From contig SVNX01000009.1 of the NCBI GenBank assembly GCA_015066665.1, positions 1 through 64,000 of the forward strand: DNA of 64,000 nucleotides, given 5' to 3'. Numbering within the stretch: position 1 is the stretch's first letter; each line of letters opens with the position of its first letter. The notes below the pieces were generated by a model that saw only the letters and a program-made list of their open reading frames with translations, ran no database searches and was not told the DNA's origin. The translations under genes and the position numbers were made by a program. Below are positions 8,421 to 18,035 of this stretch, piece by piece. This stretch comes from Ruminococcus sp. GTDB taxonomy: Bacteria; Bacillota; Clostridia; Oscillospirales; Ruminococcaceae.

Positions 8421-8449
8421 ATTGTAATATATTTTTGGGTAAAAAGCAA
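8421..8449 (-). promoter_or_regulatory. Promoter for the dockerin GH74 gene
   Basis: Minus strand TTGCTT (8449-8444), N17, TACAAT (8426-8421), in an AT-rich stretch about 110 nt upstream of the start codon. Confidence 0.6.
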
Positions 8450-8536
8450 TAGTTTTTAGAAAAAAACATGTGGAGATTCTATGAAGAATACGAAAACAAT
8501 TATACATTTCGTTTATTTCGAGGAAGATATTCCAAA

Positions 8537-8564
8537 GAAAAACCCCTCAGCCGGAGCTGAGGGG
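8537..8564 (-). terminator. Terminator at the end of the ung-to-glcK run
   Basis: 8-bp stem CCCCTCAG/CTGAGGGG (8543-8564) followed on the minus strand by TTTTTCTTT. It is 8 nt beyond the stop of the glucokinase gene. Confidence 0.9.
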
Positions 8565-8572
8565 TCGTTTTC

Positions 8573-9532
8573 TTACTGATGGGAAGCGCCGAGGAAAGCG
8601 GCACCGATGAGACCTGCATCATTGCCGAGCTTGGCGATGACGATCTCAGTATTCTTGGGAGAATTGCGGGTGTAGACCTCTTCTGCCACGAGTGCCTTCA
8701 TGGGCAGCAGGAGCGGGTCGCCCTCATTGCAGACACCGCCGCCGATGCAGAGGATGTCGGGCTGGAAGGTGTTGATGGTGTTGGTGATGCCGGCTGCGAG
8801 GCACTTGATGTAGAAGTCAACCACTTCCTTGGCTGCCGCATCGCCGAGACGCATTGCATCGAAGGAGGTTCTTGCAGAAACCTTGCCGCCGCGCTCTGCG
8901 GTGATGTCATGCATCTTGGAATCGGGGCATTCTGCCATCTTTTCCTTGGTCATGCGGACAAGACCTGTTGCAGAAGAGAAGACCTCAAAGCAGCCCTTTC
9001 TGCCGCAGGAGCACTGGGGGCCATCCACGGAGATCACGGTGTGGCCGATCTCTGCGCCGGCGAAGTTGGAACCGGAGTAGATCTTGCCGTCGATGACGAT
9101 ACCGCCGCCCACGCCTGTACCGAGGGTGATGCAGACTGCATTCTTGGCACCCTTTGCGGCACCTGCCACATACTCGCCATATGCAGCGGCATTGGCATCG
9201 TTCTCGATGTAAACGGGCTTGTCGATGTGCTTCTGGATATATTCAGCCATGGGGGTATTCTCGAAGCCGAGGTTGTTGGAGAATTCGATGATGCCGGTCT
9301 CGCTGTTGGCGATGCCGGGTGTACCAACGCCCACCCATTCAATCTGCTCCATAGTCAGGCCAGCATCTTCCACAGCCTTGATGGCCATGGCAGCCATGTC
9401 GTCAGCGATCTCCACTGCCGGACGGGGGCAGTTGGTCTTGGTGCTTGCCTTACTGATGATGTTGTAGTTTTCGTCCACAACGCCTGCGACGATATTGGTA
9501 CCGCCGAGGTCAATGCCGATGTAGTATTTCAT
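8573..9532 (-). CDS. glcK: ROK-family glucokinase
   Basis: 319 residues. Phosphorylates a hexose, probably glucose, with ATP in the cytoplasm, feeding glycolysis from oligosaccharides released by the upstream glycosidases. ATP-binding DLGGTN is at 8-13, the catalytic Asp is in END (110-112), and the zinc-binding ROK cluster CSCGRKGC is at 174-181 after the H of EIGH. Start 9532 is chosen because it follows AAGGAGG; the longer frame upstream is non-conserved. Last gene of the run, 13 nt after manA. Sugar specificity (glucose against mannose or N-acetyl sugars) cannot be settled from sequence. Confidence 0.93.
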   Translation of the reverse strand: MKYYIGIDLGGTNIVAGVVDENYNIISKASTKTNCPRPAVEIADDMAAMAIKAVEDAGLTMEQIEWVGVGTPGIANSETGIIEFSNNLGFENTPMAEYIQKHIDKPVYIENDANAAAYGEYVAGAAKGAKNAVCITLGTGVGGGIVIDGKIYSGSNFAGAEIGHTVISVDGPQCSCGRKGCFEVFSSATGLVRMTKEKMAECPDSKMHDITAERGGKVSARTSFDAMRLGDAAAKEVVDFYIKCLAAGITNTINTFQPDILCIGGGVCNEGDPLLLPMKALVAEEVYTRNSPKNTEIVIAKLGNDAGLIGAAFLGASHQ

Positions 9533-9545
9533 AATGAAATCCTCC

Positions 9546-10490
9546 TTAACGTATAGATGTGTTGATAAATTTGCATTTACCGTATATTCTGCACGCACCT
9601 GTTCCGGCCGGAACAAATACGCTTGTGCCTTTTTTGAGCGGAATTTCAACATTTTCCGTTTTCAGTACCGCATCTCCTTCCAGTATGAGGAGATGTACAA
9701 AGGATGTGTCATCGACGCCGATGATGCAAAAATCCTCCTGCTCCATGCAGGATGCAAAGAAATAATCACAGAAGCCCAGAAGCTGCCATCCGCTGCTGTT
9801 TTTCGGGCGATCCTGTGCCGGTGTCACAGGCGCAAGCCGCGTCACATCCAGCGCCTTTTCGATATGCAGCGCCCTCGGCTTTCCATCCGCTCCGACTCTG
9901 CCGTAATCATAGACACGGTAGGTTGTGTTCGAATTCTGCTGAATCTCCGCAATGAGAATGCCTTTGCCGATGGCATGCAGCGTGCCCGCCTCAATGAAGA
10001 ACACATCGCCCTTTTTGACGGGAACGCGGTTCACCTTTTCAAGAAGTGTGTTTTTCTCGATGGCACGGCGGAATTCTTCCTTTGTGATGTTCTCTTTGAA
10101 GCCGTAGATCAGCTCTGCACCGGGACTCGCCTCCACGATGTACCAAAGCTCCGTCTTGCCATATTCGCCCTCATGTGCAAGGGCATAGGCATCGTCCGGA
10201 TGCACCTGCACCGAGAGATTGTCCCTGGCGTCAATGAGCTTGATGAGCGTCGGGAAGCGTTCAAACCGTGTGCAGTTTGTGCCCGCTGCTTCTGGATGTT
10301 CTGCGAGAAATGCGGTCAGTGTCCTGCCCGCATTCTCCCCGTCCGCTATGACGCTTTCGCCGTCGGGGTGGCAGGACAGCTCCCAGCTTTCAGCGATGAT
10401 GTCGCTGTCGGAGATTTTGCCGTATTCACGCAGTTTATTGCCGCCCCAGAGGTAATCCTTGCACGGGGCGATGAGTCGGAATGGCTTCAC
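9546..10490 (-). CDS. manA: Mannose-6-phosphate isomerase, type I
   Basis: 314 residues, the short form typical of Gram-positive bacteria. Interconverts mannose-6-phosphate and fructose-6-phosphate. Zinc ligands are visible: Q95 and H97 in SVQVHPDD, E114 in KTELWY, and H172 in GTLHAIG. The jelly-roll C-terminus ends with KKGTSVFVPAG. The start overlaps the GH25 stop by 4 nt (translational coupling). Its place beside an alpha-galactosidase and a hexokinase suggests that mannose from galactomannan or glucomannan enters glycolysis here; that link is inferred. Confidence 0.95.
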   Translation of the reverse strand: MKPFRLIAPCKDYLWGGNKLREYGKISDSDIIAESWELSCHPDGESVIADGENAGRTLTAFLAEHPEAAGTNCTRFERFPTLIKLIDARDNLSVQVHPDDAYALAHEGEYGKTELWYIVEASPGAELIYGFKENITKEEFRRAIEKNTLLEKVNRVPVKKGDVFFIEAGTLHAIGKGILIAEIQQNSNTTYRVYDYGRVGADGKPRALHIEKALDVTRLAPVTPAQDRPKNSSGWQLLGFCDYFFASCMEQEDFCIIGVDDTSFVHLLILEGDAVLKTENVEIPLKKGTSVFVPAGTGACRIYGKCKFINTSIR

Positions 10491-11275
10491 TCGGTTTCCT
10501 CCTCTTCGGTCAGATCAAACTCTTCCAGAAATTCCTCATGACTGCCGTTATAGACATTCAGGTCGATGTACATTTCCAGATTGTCAGCCTGTTTGCCGTC
10601 ATAGCCCTCCAGCAGTCCCTGATCGGAATACTGCCAGAATTCCCAGCTGACGGGCGGCTTGAAATAAGTGTTGCGCATCCAGAGGGGATGGTCGCCGTAT
10701 CCGCCGCCGAGAATGTAGCTGTAATAGGCCTTGGGGGTGGTATAGATGATGGGCTTAACACCGTAATGTGCCTCCAGCGTATCGAGCAGATCGTCGAGGA
10801 TCCGGCGGGTTTCCGCCTTGGAGAGCGGATTTTCCACATAATCCCCGTAGAATTCCAGATCGACCACGGGCGGCAGATCCTTATCAAGCGCCCCGACGGC
10901 GGCAATGAAATTCTGCGCCTGCGTGGTGCCCTCGCTTTCAAAGCTGAAGAAATGATAGGCACCGGCATAGACGCCGTTTGCCCGTGCCGCCTCCCAGTTA
11001 TAGGCGAAGAGCGGGTCGCGGTAGGAGCTGCCCTCGGTGGCCTTGATGAAGGCAAAGGTGATGTCCTGCGAGGCAATGACATCCCACTCGATGTGTCCCT
11101 GATAGCGGGACACATCGACGCCGTTCACAGGGTACTGTTCAGGGTCGGGGACATTCAGCTTCAGCTCACCCGTGTGCACCCGCCAGGCTGTCACAACGCC
11201 CCAGATGCCGGCGATCAGCAATGCCAGCAGGAACAGTGTACCGAAGATGCGGTGATAGGCAATGCGTCTCTTCAT
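10487..11275 (-). CDS. Membrane-anchored GH25 lysozyme-like hydrolase
   Basis: 262 residues. One N-terminal membrane helix (about 10-30, no obvious cleavage site), then a GH25 barrel: VNGVDVSRYQG with D54, and PPVVDLEFYG with the D139-x-E141 pair expected to be catalytic. GH25 enzymes cut the MurNAc-GlcNAc bond of peptidoglycan, so this is probably an outward-facing cell-wall hydrolase. An acidic tail (DLTEEEETE) follows the domain. It starts 3 nt after the GH74 lipoprotein stop and overlaps manA by 4 nt, so it is embedded in the glycan-use operon; the reason for that company is unclear. Confidence 0.9.
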   Translation of the reverse strand: MKRRIAYHRIFGTLFLLALLIAGIWGVVTAWRVHTGELKLNVPDPEQYPVNGVDVSRYQGHIEWDVIASQDITFAFIKATEGSSYRDPLFAYNWEAARANGVYAGAYHFFSFESEGTTQAQNFIAAVGALDKDLPPVVDLEFYGDYVENPLSKAETRRILDDLLDTLEAHYGVKPIIYTTPKAYYSYILGGGYGDHPLWMRNTYFKPPVSWEFWQYSDQGLLEGYDGKQADNLEMYIDLNVYNGSHEEFLEEFDLTEEEETE

Positions 11276-11278
11276 GCC

Positions 11279-13459
11279 TTATTCCGCAATGTCACCCATG
11301 ACAACGCCGCGTCCGTTTGTGGCAAAGTACACTCTGCCGAACACCTTGCTGTCGCCGCTGATGTAATGTGTCAGGTTGCCGAAAAGATGCTGATCGTCAT
11401 TGATGCGCACCCATGTGGCGCCCTTGTCGGTGGAATAATAGATGCCGTCGCCCTGTTCGCCGGCTTCGCCCATGCCGAAGATGGTGGGATAGCTGTTTTC
11501 ATCCTTCGGTGCACCGAAGCCGATGGCATTGAAGGCCACATCCTTGATCATGTTGAAGGTCTTGCCGCCGTCCTCGGAATACATCACCAGAGAGGAAGCG
11601 CAGAGCCATACATGGCCTTCCTTGCCGACAACGCCCTGCGGCTCAGCCTCGTCCATGATCATGGCACCCGTATCCTGGAAGGTATAGCCGCCGTCATTGG
11701 AGACGAAGAACTTGCCGTTATAGGCTGCATAGAACATCTTGGGGTTCACTCTGTCGGCACAGATTTCAGCACCGTAGCCGAGACCCTCAACATAGTACCA
11801 TGCACCGTCTGCAAAGTTGTAGATATAGATATTGGAATTGCCGGTTACCTTGGAATTCCAGATGAAGCTGCTGCCGTCTGCGGCAACGGAAACCTTGCCG
11901 CCCTCGACTGCCTCAGGGGGGGCAACGGAGCCCCAAGTGGATCCGCCGTCCTGTGTGTACCAGATGGCAGGCACTCTGACATCCTTGATGGTATACACAG
12001 CGGTGTTGGCATTTTCATAGGCCACATCCAGATCCACAGCTGTACCGCCGGAGGCACAGCCCATGAAGTGGGCCTCATCCGGGCACTGTGTGACATCCAG
12101 ATGGGAGAAGCCGGTCAGGTCGCCCATGATGGAATAGAGCTGCGGCTCGCCGTCCTTGTAGTTCGGGGACATCATCTGGAAGACAGCGGTTTCCTCGAGA
12201 CCATAGGCATCGAATGCCACGGTAACGGGTGTACCGGAGCCGAGTGCGGTCATATTCTGTGTGGTGTAGATGGTGGCACCTGTGCCGTACATCACTTCAT
12301 CGGAATTGAAGGGATTGATGTTGATATCGGACATCCACCAGCCGAGCTTGGCTTCCTCGAGACCCCAGTTGAGCCAGTCCGCACGGGATACATCCATCAC
12401 ATAGTTTTTCTCACCGGTCTTGTTATTATGCATGCCCGTCCATGTGGCACCGCCGTCGGTGGAACGATAGATGTTGTCGCCGGGATCCGACCAGTAGAAC
12501 TGCGTGCTGACAACGAGGGTATTGGGATCCTGCTTATCGGTGGACACGCCGCCGAAGGTACCGTAGCGGCCGTCATCGAGATTCGGAGTGATATCGGTGA
12601 AGCTGCTGCCGTCATACTTATAAATGGCGCCCTCGCCCTGGCTTTCGTTCGGGCCGCCATTGCTGGAATAGGTCAGATAGAGTGTGCCGTCCGTGGAGAA
12701 ATCGGCCTGAATGGGATAGAGTCCCGGCACATTGGCGGGCAGTGCCTCCCATGTGGCACCGTTATCGGAGGAGCGGTAGATGCACTCGCCGTTCTTCATG
12801 GCCACGCCTGCATACGCATCGCCGCTTATGGGATGGAATTCCACCCACATCACGCCCAGAGAGAAGCCGCCCTGCTGGTAATCGCCCTTGACGGGGAAGC
12901 TTTCCACCTTAGCCCAGGTCTTGCCGTAATCGCCGGTCTTCCACAGGCCGTCCGTACGGGAACCCATGTAGACCTCGGCATTGTTTCTGGGGTTGACCAT
13001 CAGACGCTCGCCGGTACCGCGGCCCGCACAGTTGCCGCCGCAGCCGAAGGGCAGATCGAACTGCGACCAGGTCGTGCCGTAGTCATCAGAGGACAGCACT
13101 GCGCCGTTCTCGCCCATATAGGTACCGCACATGGCATAAACACGATTGGCATCCACGGGGTCGGCCGCAATGCTCTCGATGCCGATCAGATTCCAGTTGT
13201 CAGAACCGAGGTGGTCGGTGATGGCCACCCAGCGCTGCTCGGACTCGTTCCAGCGATAGGCACCGCCGATGTCGGTTCGTGCATAGATCAGATCCTCCTG
13301 CGCTTCGCTGTAGACCATACCGGTCACGAAGCCGCCGCCGCCCATGGCGACATTGCTCCAGTTGTAGCTGACCTTTTCCGTCTTGCCGCCGCAGCCTGCA
13401 GCGGATACCGCCAGCATTGCAGCTGCCATGCCTGCGGCAATCATCTTTTGTTTCTTCAT
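11279..13459 (-). CDS. GH74 xyloglucanase-like lipoprotein
   Basis: 726 residues from the ATG at 13459 (8 nt from AGGAGG; an ATG at 13465 is only 2 nt from it). A lipoprotein signal ends AVSAAGC with Cys23 as the likely lipidated residue, so the enzyme should sit on the outer face of the membrane. YARTDIGGAYRW (59-70) carries the conserved catalytic Asp63 and SIMGDLTGFSH the probable second one; repeated SxDxGxTW blade motifs mark the propellers. There is no dockerin, unlike 5699-8311: one enzyme for the cellulosome and one for the cell surface. Preceded by a GH36 gene and followed without gap by GH25. Confidence 0.92.
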   Translation of the reverse strand: MKKQKMIAAGMAAAMLAVSAAGCGGKTEKVSYNWSNVAMGGGGFVTGMVYSEAQEDLIYARTDIGGAYRWNESEQRWVAITDHLGSDNWNLIGIESIAADPVDANRVYAMCGTYMGENGAVLSSDDYGTTWSQFDLPFGCGGNCAGRGTGERLMVNPRNNAEVYMGSRTDGLWKTGDYGKTWAKVESFPVKGDYQQGGFSLGVMWVEFHPISGDAYAGVAMKNGECIYRSSDNGATWEALPANVPGLYPIQADFSTDGTLYLTYSSNGGPNESQGEGAIYKYDGSSFTDITPNLDDGRYGTFGGVSTDKQDPNTLVVSTQFYWSDPGDNIYRSTDGGATWTGMHNNKTGEKNYVMDVSRADWLNWGLEEAKLGWWMSDININPFNSDEVMYGTGATIYTTQNMTALGSGTPVTVAFDAYGLEETAVFQMMSPNYKDGEPQLYSIMGDLTGFSHLDVTQCPDEAHFMGCASGGTAVDLDVAYENANTAVYTIKDVRVPAIWYTQDGGSTWGSVAPPEAVEGGKVSVAADGSSFIWNSKVTGNSNIYIYNFADGAWYYVEGLGYGAEICADRVNPKMFYAAYNGKFFVSNDGGYTFQDTGAMIMDEAEPQGVVGKEGHVWLCASSLVMYSEDGGKTFNMIKDVAFNAIGFGAPKDENSYPTIFGMGEAGEQGDGIYYSTDKGATWVRINDDQHLFGNLTHYISGDSKVFGRVYFATNGRGVVMGDIAE

Positions 13460-13500
13460 CTTCATTTCCTCCTAATGTATAATCATTCCGTCTATATGAA

Positions 13501-15675
13501 TCAGTCTTTTTTCAGATGGATGAGACAGCTCCTGCTGTCGCCCCAGAGTTTCGGCACGCGCAGTCCCGCCTGCATCAGCAGGCTGCCGCTGAAGTGCTCG
13601 CCCGTCTGCGTATCGGTATAGGACGCATCGGGAATGAGTCCCTGCAGACGCAGGAACCGGTATGGCATATGCGGTCTGCACATGATCTGCATGCAGGTGA
13701 TGAGAATCTCGGAGCCGTCCTTGGCCGCAAACATCCACGCTGCAAAATCGCCGTCCTCGAAGGGATTTGTCAGGCGGTAGCAATCGCCCTCCCGCACAAG
13801 CGGCGAGAAGCGGCGGTAATCGGCAATCTGCGCACGGATCTGTGCCCGCTCATCCTCGGAGAGCTTTGTGATATCAAGCTCATAGCCGAAGGTTCCCGCC
13901 AGTGCCGTATGTGCACGCGCTGCAAAATCGGAATTTCTGGCCACGGTATGATTGGGGCTGGCCGAAACATGCGCCCCCATCGCCGAAGGCGGATAGCACA
14001 GGGATGTGCCGTACTGGATCTTCACACGCTCTGCGGCATCCGTATCATCGGATGTCCAGATCTGCGGGCAGTAATAGAGCATACCCGCATCAAAGCGGCC
14101 GCCGCCGCCGGCACAGCCCTCAAGCAGGAGATCGGGGAAGGCTTCCAGCAGGCGTTCCATCAGGTCATACACGCCCAGCATATAGCGGTGGAAGAACTCG
14201 CCCTGTCTGTGCGGGGGGAGCGTCGGACTGAAAGCCTCTGTAATCCGGCGGTTCATATCCCATTTCACATAGGAAATGCCGCCCTCACGGATGATGCTGC
14301 ACATCCGCGCAAAGAGATAATCCCGGATTTCGGGACGGGTCATATCGAGCACGCACTGCGCTCTGGAAAGGGTGAGCGGCCTTCCCGGTATCTGTACTGC
14401 CCAGTCAGGATGCGCCTGAAAGAGCATGCTGTCGGGTGAGATCATCTCCGGCTCAAACCAGATGCCGAAGCGCAGACCCTTTTTCCGGATGGCTTCCCCA
14501 AGCGGTGCAATGCCGTCGGGGAGCTTTTCTGTATGGACGAACCAGTCCCCGAGGGAGCTGTCGTCGCTGTTCCGCCTGCCGAACCAGCCGTCATCCATGA
14601 CGAGCAGATCCATGCCGCAGTCTGCGGCCGCATCGGCAAGGGCGAGGATTTTCTCAGCATTGAAATCGAAGTAGGTGGCTTCCCAGTTGTTGATCAGAAC
14701 GGGACGTTCCCTGTAAAGCCACGGGCTGCGGATGAGATGGCGCCGCATGAAATCGTGATAGCACCGGCTCATGGCGCCAAGGCCGCCGGCCGTGCAGGTC
14801 AGCAGCACCTCAGGTGTCTGAAAGCCCTCATCCGGCTGCAGCTCCCAGCGGAAGGTCTCGGGGTGGAGACCCATCAGCGCACGGACGCTGCCGTTGTTGT
14901 CGACATCCGTGACGGCTTCAAAATTTCCGGAATACACAAAGCACAGGCCATAGACCCGTCCCTGCGTTTCGGTGGTCTCCGGCTCGCACAGTGCAAAGAA
15001 GGGATTATGGAAATGCGACGAAATGCCGCAGATGCTGCCCACACTCTGCCTGCCCGTATGGAGCGGGACACGCTGCACATGGCGTTCCCTTGCCCATTCA
15101 CCGTTGAGGGTGATCATGTCATACTGTCCGGCAAGCGTAAGGCAGGCGGACATGGCACGGTCGAGCATCAGGGGTGCTGTGCCGTGATTGTCAATGCGGA
15201 CACTCTGAGCGATCACATCGCTGTCTGCAAAGAGCGTATAGCGCAGTGTAACCGTGAGTGAGAGCGGTTCGTCAGCAAGGGTAATCTCCAGCGTCCGGCA
15301 GTCGCTGCCAAAGCTGTGCGGCAATCCGGAAAGCTCCGGTTTCCCGTCATAAATGCGGTAATTCTGATAGAGCGGACACACTGCCGAGGCACCGTTTGCC
15401 GCCGTCACACGCAGTGCTGCTTCACGGTAATCGCCGCAGCCGTATCCGGGATAGGCGTGGGGATAGGCGTTCCTATAATTGGCCAGTTCCCTCGGCATCA
15501 CGGTGGGCGTGAAAGCACATTCCTTCGTTTCCAGCAGGGAGACCGCATCCTGCGCTGTGACGGACGGGCCATAGTACGCCATGCCCAGATGACCGTCCGC
15601 TGCCTGCAGGAGCATGGTCGTGTGACCGGTATGCAGGCAGAACAGCTGCGATTTTTCTACAAATTCAATCTGCAT
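13501..15675 (-). CDS. GH36 alpha-galactosidase
   Basis: 724 residues, full length for the bacterial GH36 subgroup (AgaB-like). Removes alpha-1,6-galactose from raffinose-type or galactomannan oligosaccharides. The nucleophile is D473 in YVKWDMNR and the acid/base is D543 in WTSDDTD; their 70-residue spacing matches the family. The CAGGGGRFD loop and the DDGWFGRRN substrate motif are present. There is no signal peptide, so it acts on imported oligosaccharides. The gene begins 8 nt after the metH stop, linking the methionine genes to the glycan genes. Confidence 0.96.
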   Translation of the reverse strand: MQIEFVEKSQLFCLHTGHTTMLLQAADGHLGMAYYGPSVTAQDAVSLLETKECAFTPTVMPRELANYRNAYPHAYPGYGCGDYREAALRVTAANGASAVCPLYQNYRIYDGKPELSGLPHSFGSDCRTLEITLADEPLSLTVTLRYTLFADSDVIAQSVRIDNHGTAPLMLDRAMSACLTLAGQYDMITLNGEWARERHVQRVPLHTGRQSVGSICGISSHFHNPFFALCEPETTETQGRVYGLCFVYSGNFEAVTDVDNNGSVRALMGLHPETFRWELQPDEGFQTPEVLLTCTAGGLGAMSRCYHDFMRRHLIRSPWLYRERPVLINNWEATYFDFNAEKILALADAAADCGMDLLVMDDGWFGRRNSDDSSLGDWFVHTEKLPDGIAPLGEAIRKKGLRFGIWFEPEMISPDSMLFQAHPDWAVQIPGRPLTLSRAQCVLDMTRPEIRDYLFARMCSIIREGGISYVKWDMNRRITEAFSPTLPPHRQGEFFHRYMLGVYDLMERLLEAFPDLLLEGCAGGGGRFDAGMLYYCPQIWTSDDTDAAERVKIQYGTSLCYPPSAMGAHVSASPNHTVARNSDFAARAHTALAGTFGYELDITKLSEDERAQIRAQIADYRRFSPLVREGDCYRLTNPFEDGDFAAWMFAAKDGSEILITCMQIMCRPHMPYRFLRLQGLIPDASYTDTQTGEHFSGSLLMQAGLRVPKLWGDSRSCLIHLKKD

Positions 15676-15683
15676 CGTGCACC

Positions 15684-18035
15684 TCAGCCGGCAATGACCT
15701 GTTTGGCGATGTCCACGGTTTCCTTGGCATCCTTGGCATAGAAATCCGCACCGATCTTGGCGGCATACTCCGCTGTCAGCACGGCACCGCCGACCACAAT
15801 CTTACAATCGGGGCAGCGTTCCCGCAAAAGCCGGATGGTCTCCTCCATGGCAGGAAGCGTGGTGGTCATGAGTGCGGACAGGCCTGCGAGCGGCGCATTG
15901 TGTGCGGTCACGGCCTCACAGACGGCCTCGGGGGGCACATCCTTGCCGAGGTCAATGACCTGATAACCATAGTTCTCGAGCAGGATCCTGACGATATTCT
16001 TGCCGATGTCGTGGATGTCACCCTTGACCGTGGCAAGGACGATGCAGCCGCGGTTCACAGGTGCGGCGTTCTCCTCACAGAGGGCGGTCTTGATGACCTC
16101 GAATGCCGCCTGTGCCGCCGATGCGGAGGAGATGAGCTGCGGCAGGAAGCTCCTGCCCTGCTCAAAATCCACACCCGCTTTGTCAAGAGCAGGAATCAGG
16201 TGGTCATTCACGATGTCCATGGCGGGGATATCGGAAAGCATGGCCTTTGTCAGCGTGCCGGCCTCGTGCCGGAGTCCGGCAGCAACGGCTTCACCGAGGG
16301 TCATGTTCTGTGCGGCGGGCTTTGCCGCAGCGGGGGCTTCACCGCCGTAATGCGCAATGAAATCCACGGCATTATGATCAAAATTGGCCAGCAGCTTGTA
16401 GGTGCGCACGGCTGCTGTCATACTGTCGATGTTGGGGTTGATGATGGGGAGATCGAGTCCCGCATGCAGTGCCATTGTCAGGAAGGTCTGGTTGACCAGC
16501 TCACGATTCGGCAGACCGAAGGAGATGTTGGATACGCCCAGAACGGTGCAGAGCCCTAGTTCTTCCTTAACACGCCGCAGTGCGGACAGCGTCTGCATCA
16601 CACCCTCCTGCTCTGCGGAGGCGGTGAGCGTCAGGCAGTCGATGTATACATCCTCACGCCGGATGCCAAGAGAAAGGGCATGGTCGAGGATGCGCTTTGC
16701 GATCTCAAAGCGACCCTCGGCGGTCTTAGGGATGCCGTTTTCATCGAGCGTCAGGCCGACCACGGCAGCACCGTATTTCTTCACGAGGGGCAGCACAGAG
16801 GCAAGGGACTTGGCCTCACCGTTAACGGAATTGACAATGGGCTTGCCGTTGTAGATCCGCAGACCCGCCTCAAGGGCGGCCGGATCGGTGGTATCGAGCT
16901 GCAGCGGTACATCGGTGATGCCCTGCAGGGCCTTGACGGCACTCACCATCATCTCGGTTTCGTCAATTTCGGGCAGACCCACATTCACATCCAGAAGATC
17001 GGCACCGGCCTGGGTCTGCTGAATGGCCTGTCCGAGGATGTAGTCGATGTCGTGTTCAATCAGTGCCTGTTTGAAACGCTTCTTACCGGTGGGATTGATG
17101 CGCTCGCCGATGATGCGGGGCTGGTCGATGATGACCGTTCTGCTGGCCGAGCACACGGCTGCGGGAATGACAGGCGTCCGCTTTACAGGGATAAGACTGC
17201 GGATGGTTTCCGCTGCGGCCCGGATGTGATCGGGGGTGGTGCCGCAGCAGCCGCCGAAGATCACAGCACCCGCCTCCACAAAGGGCACCATGCACGCTGC
17301 AAAACGTGCCGGATCAAAGTGATAGGCATTGGTGGCGGGATCGGGGAGACCTGCATTGGGCTTGACGATCACGGGAAGCGTTGTCCATCTGCACAGCTCC
17401 TGCACAATGGGCAGCAGCTCCTCGGGGCCGAGGGAACAGTTCACACCGATGGCATCGGCGCCCAGTCCCTCCAGTGTCAGAGCCATGGCGGAGATCTCAC
17501 AGCCGGTGAAGGTACGGCCGTTTTCCTCAAAGCTCATGGTCACACATACCGGCCGGCCGCCGCCGTGCTCCTTGGCCGCAAGAACGGCCGCACGGACTTC
17601 ATAGAGGTCGGTCATGGTTTCAATGATGATCAGATCGGCGTCCTTTCCGGCTTCAATCTGCTCACGGAAGATATCATAGGCTTCTTCAAATGTCAGCGTG
17701 CCCGTCGGTTCAAGCAGCTGACCGATGGGGCCGATGTCCTGTGCGACAAAGGATGCACCGGAATTTCGTGCATTCTGAATGGCCGCAGGGATCAGCTCCT
17801 GCACGCTGTGGCCTGTTTTTGCCATTTTCAGGCGATTGCAGCCGAATGTATTGGAATAGACGACATCGGAGCCGGCCTGCACATAGGCACGGTGAATGGC
17901 TGTGATGCCGTCGGGATTTGTCAGATTCAGAAGCTCCGGCACGCCGCCTGCTTCCAGGCCGTTTGCCTGCAGCATGGTACCCATGCCGCCGTCGAGAATG
18001 AGAAAGCCGGATTTCAGAAGGGTCTCCATTGTCAT
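15684..18035 (-). CDS. metH: Cobalamin-dependent methionine synthase lacking the activation domain
   Basis: 783 residues. Transfers methyl from 5-methyl-tetrahydrofolate to homocysteine. Order: homocysteine-binding barrel (1-290) with zinc cysteines C200 (GVNCS) and C263/C264 (GGCCGTTPDH), pterin barrel (about 305-560), cap (about 575-650), and B12-binding domain with GDIHDIGKN (672-680; His675 is the cobalt ligand). The usual C-terminal reactivation domain of about 330 residues is absent; a separate protein encoded immediately upstream (18032-18694, 4-nt overlap) supplies a related domain. Start follows AAGGAG. Confidence 0.96.
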   Translation of the reverse strand: MTMETLLKSGFLILDGGMGTMLQANGLEAGGVPELLNLTNPDGITAIHRAYVQAGSDVVYSNTFGCNRLKMAKTGHSVQELIPAAIQNARNSGASFVAQDIGPIGQLLEPTGTLTFEEAYDIFREQIEAGKDADLIIIETMTDLYEVRAAVLAAKEHGGGRPVCVTMSFEENGRTFTGCEISAMALTLEGLGADAIGVNCSLGPEELLPIVQELCRWTTLPVIVKPNAGLPDPATNAYHFDPARFAACMVPFVEAGAVIFGGCCGTTPDHIRAAAETIRSLIPVKRTPVIPAAVCSASRTVIIDQPRIIGERINPTGKKRFKQALIEHDIDYILGQAIQQTQAGADLLDVNVGLPEIDETEMMVSAVKALQGITDVPLQLDTTDPAALEAGLRIYNGKPIVNSVNGEAKSLASVLPLVKKYGAAVVGLTLDENGIPKTAEGRFEIAKRILDHALSLGIRREDVYIDCLTLTASAEQEGVMQTLSALRRVKEELGLCTVLGVSNISFGLPNRELVNQTFLTMALHAGLDLPIINPNIDSMTAAVRTYKLLANFDHNAVDFIAHYGGEAPAAAKPAAQNMTLGEAVAAGLRHEAGTLTKAMLSDIPAMDIVNDHLIPALDKAGVDFEQGRSFLPQLISSASAAQAAFEVIKTALCEENAAPVNRGCIVLATVKGDIHDIGKNIVRILLENYGYQVIDLGKDVPPEAVCEAVTAHNAPLAGLSALMTTTLPAMEETIRLLRERCPDCKIVVGGAVLTAEYAAKIGADFYAKDAKETVDIAKQVIAG

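Noticed and set aside
10481-13621. 1046-codon plus-strand open frame opposite GH25 and GH74
   Set aside because: Spans three real minus-strand genes and their junctions; shadow of codon bias.
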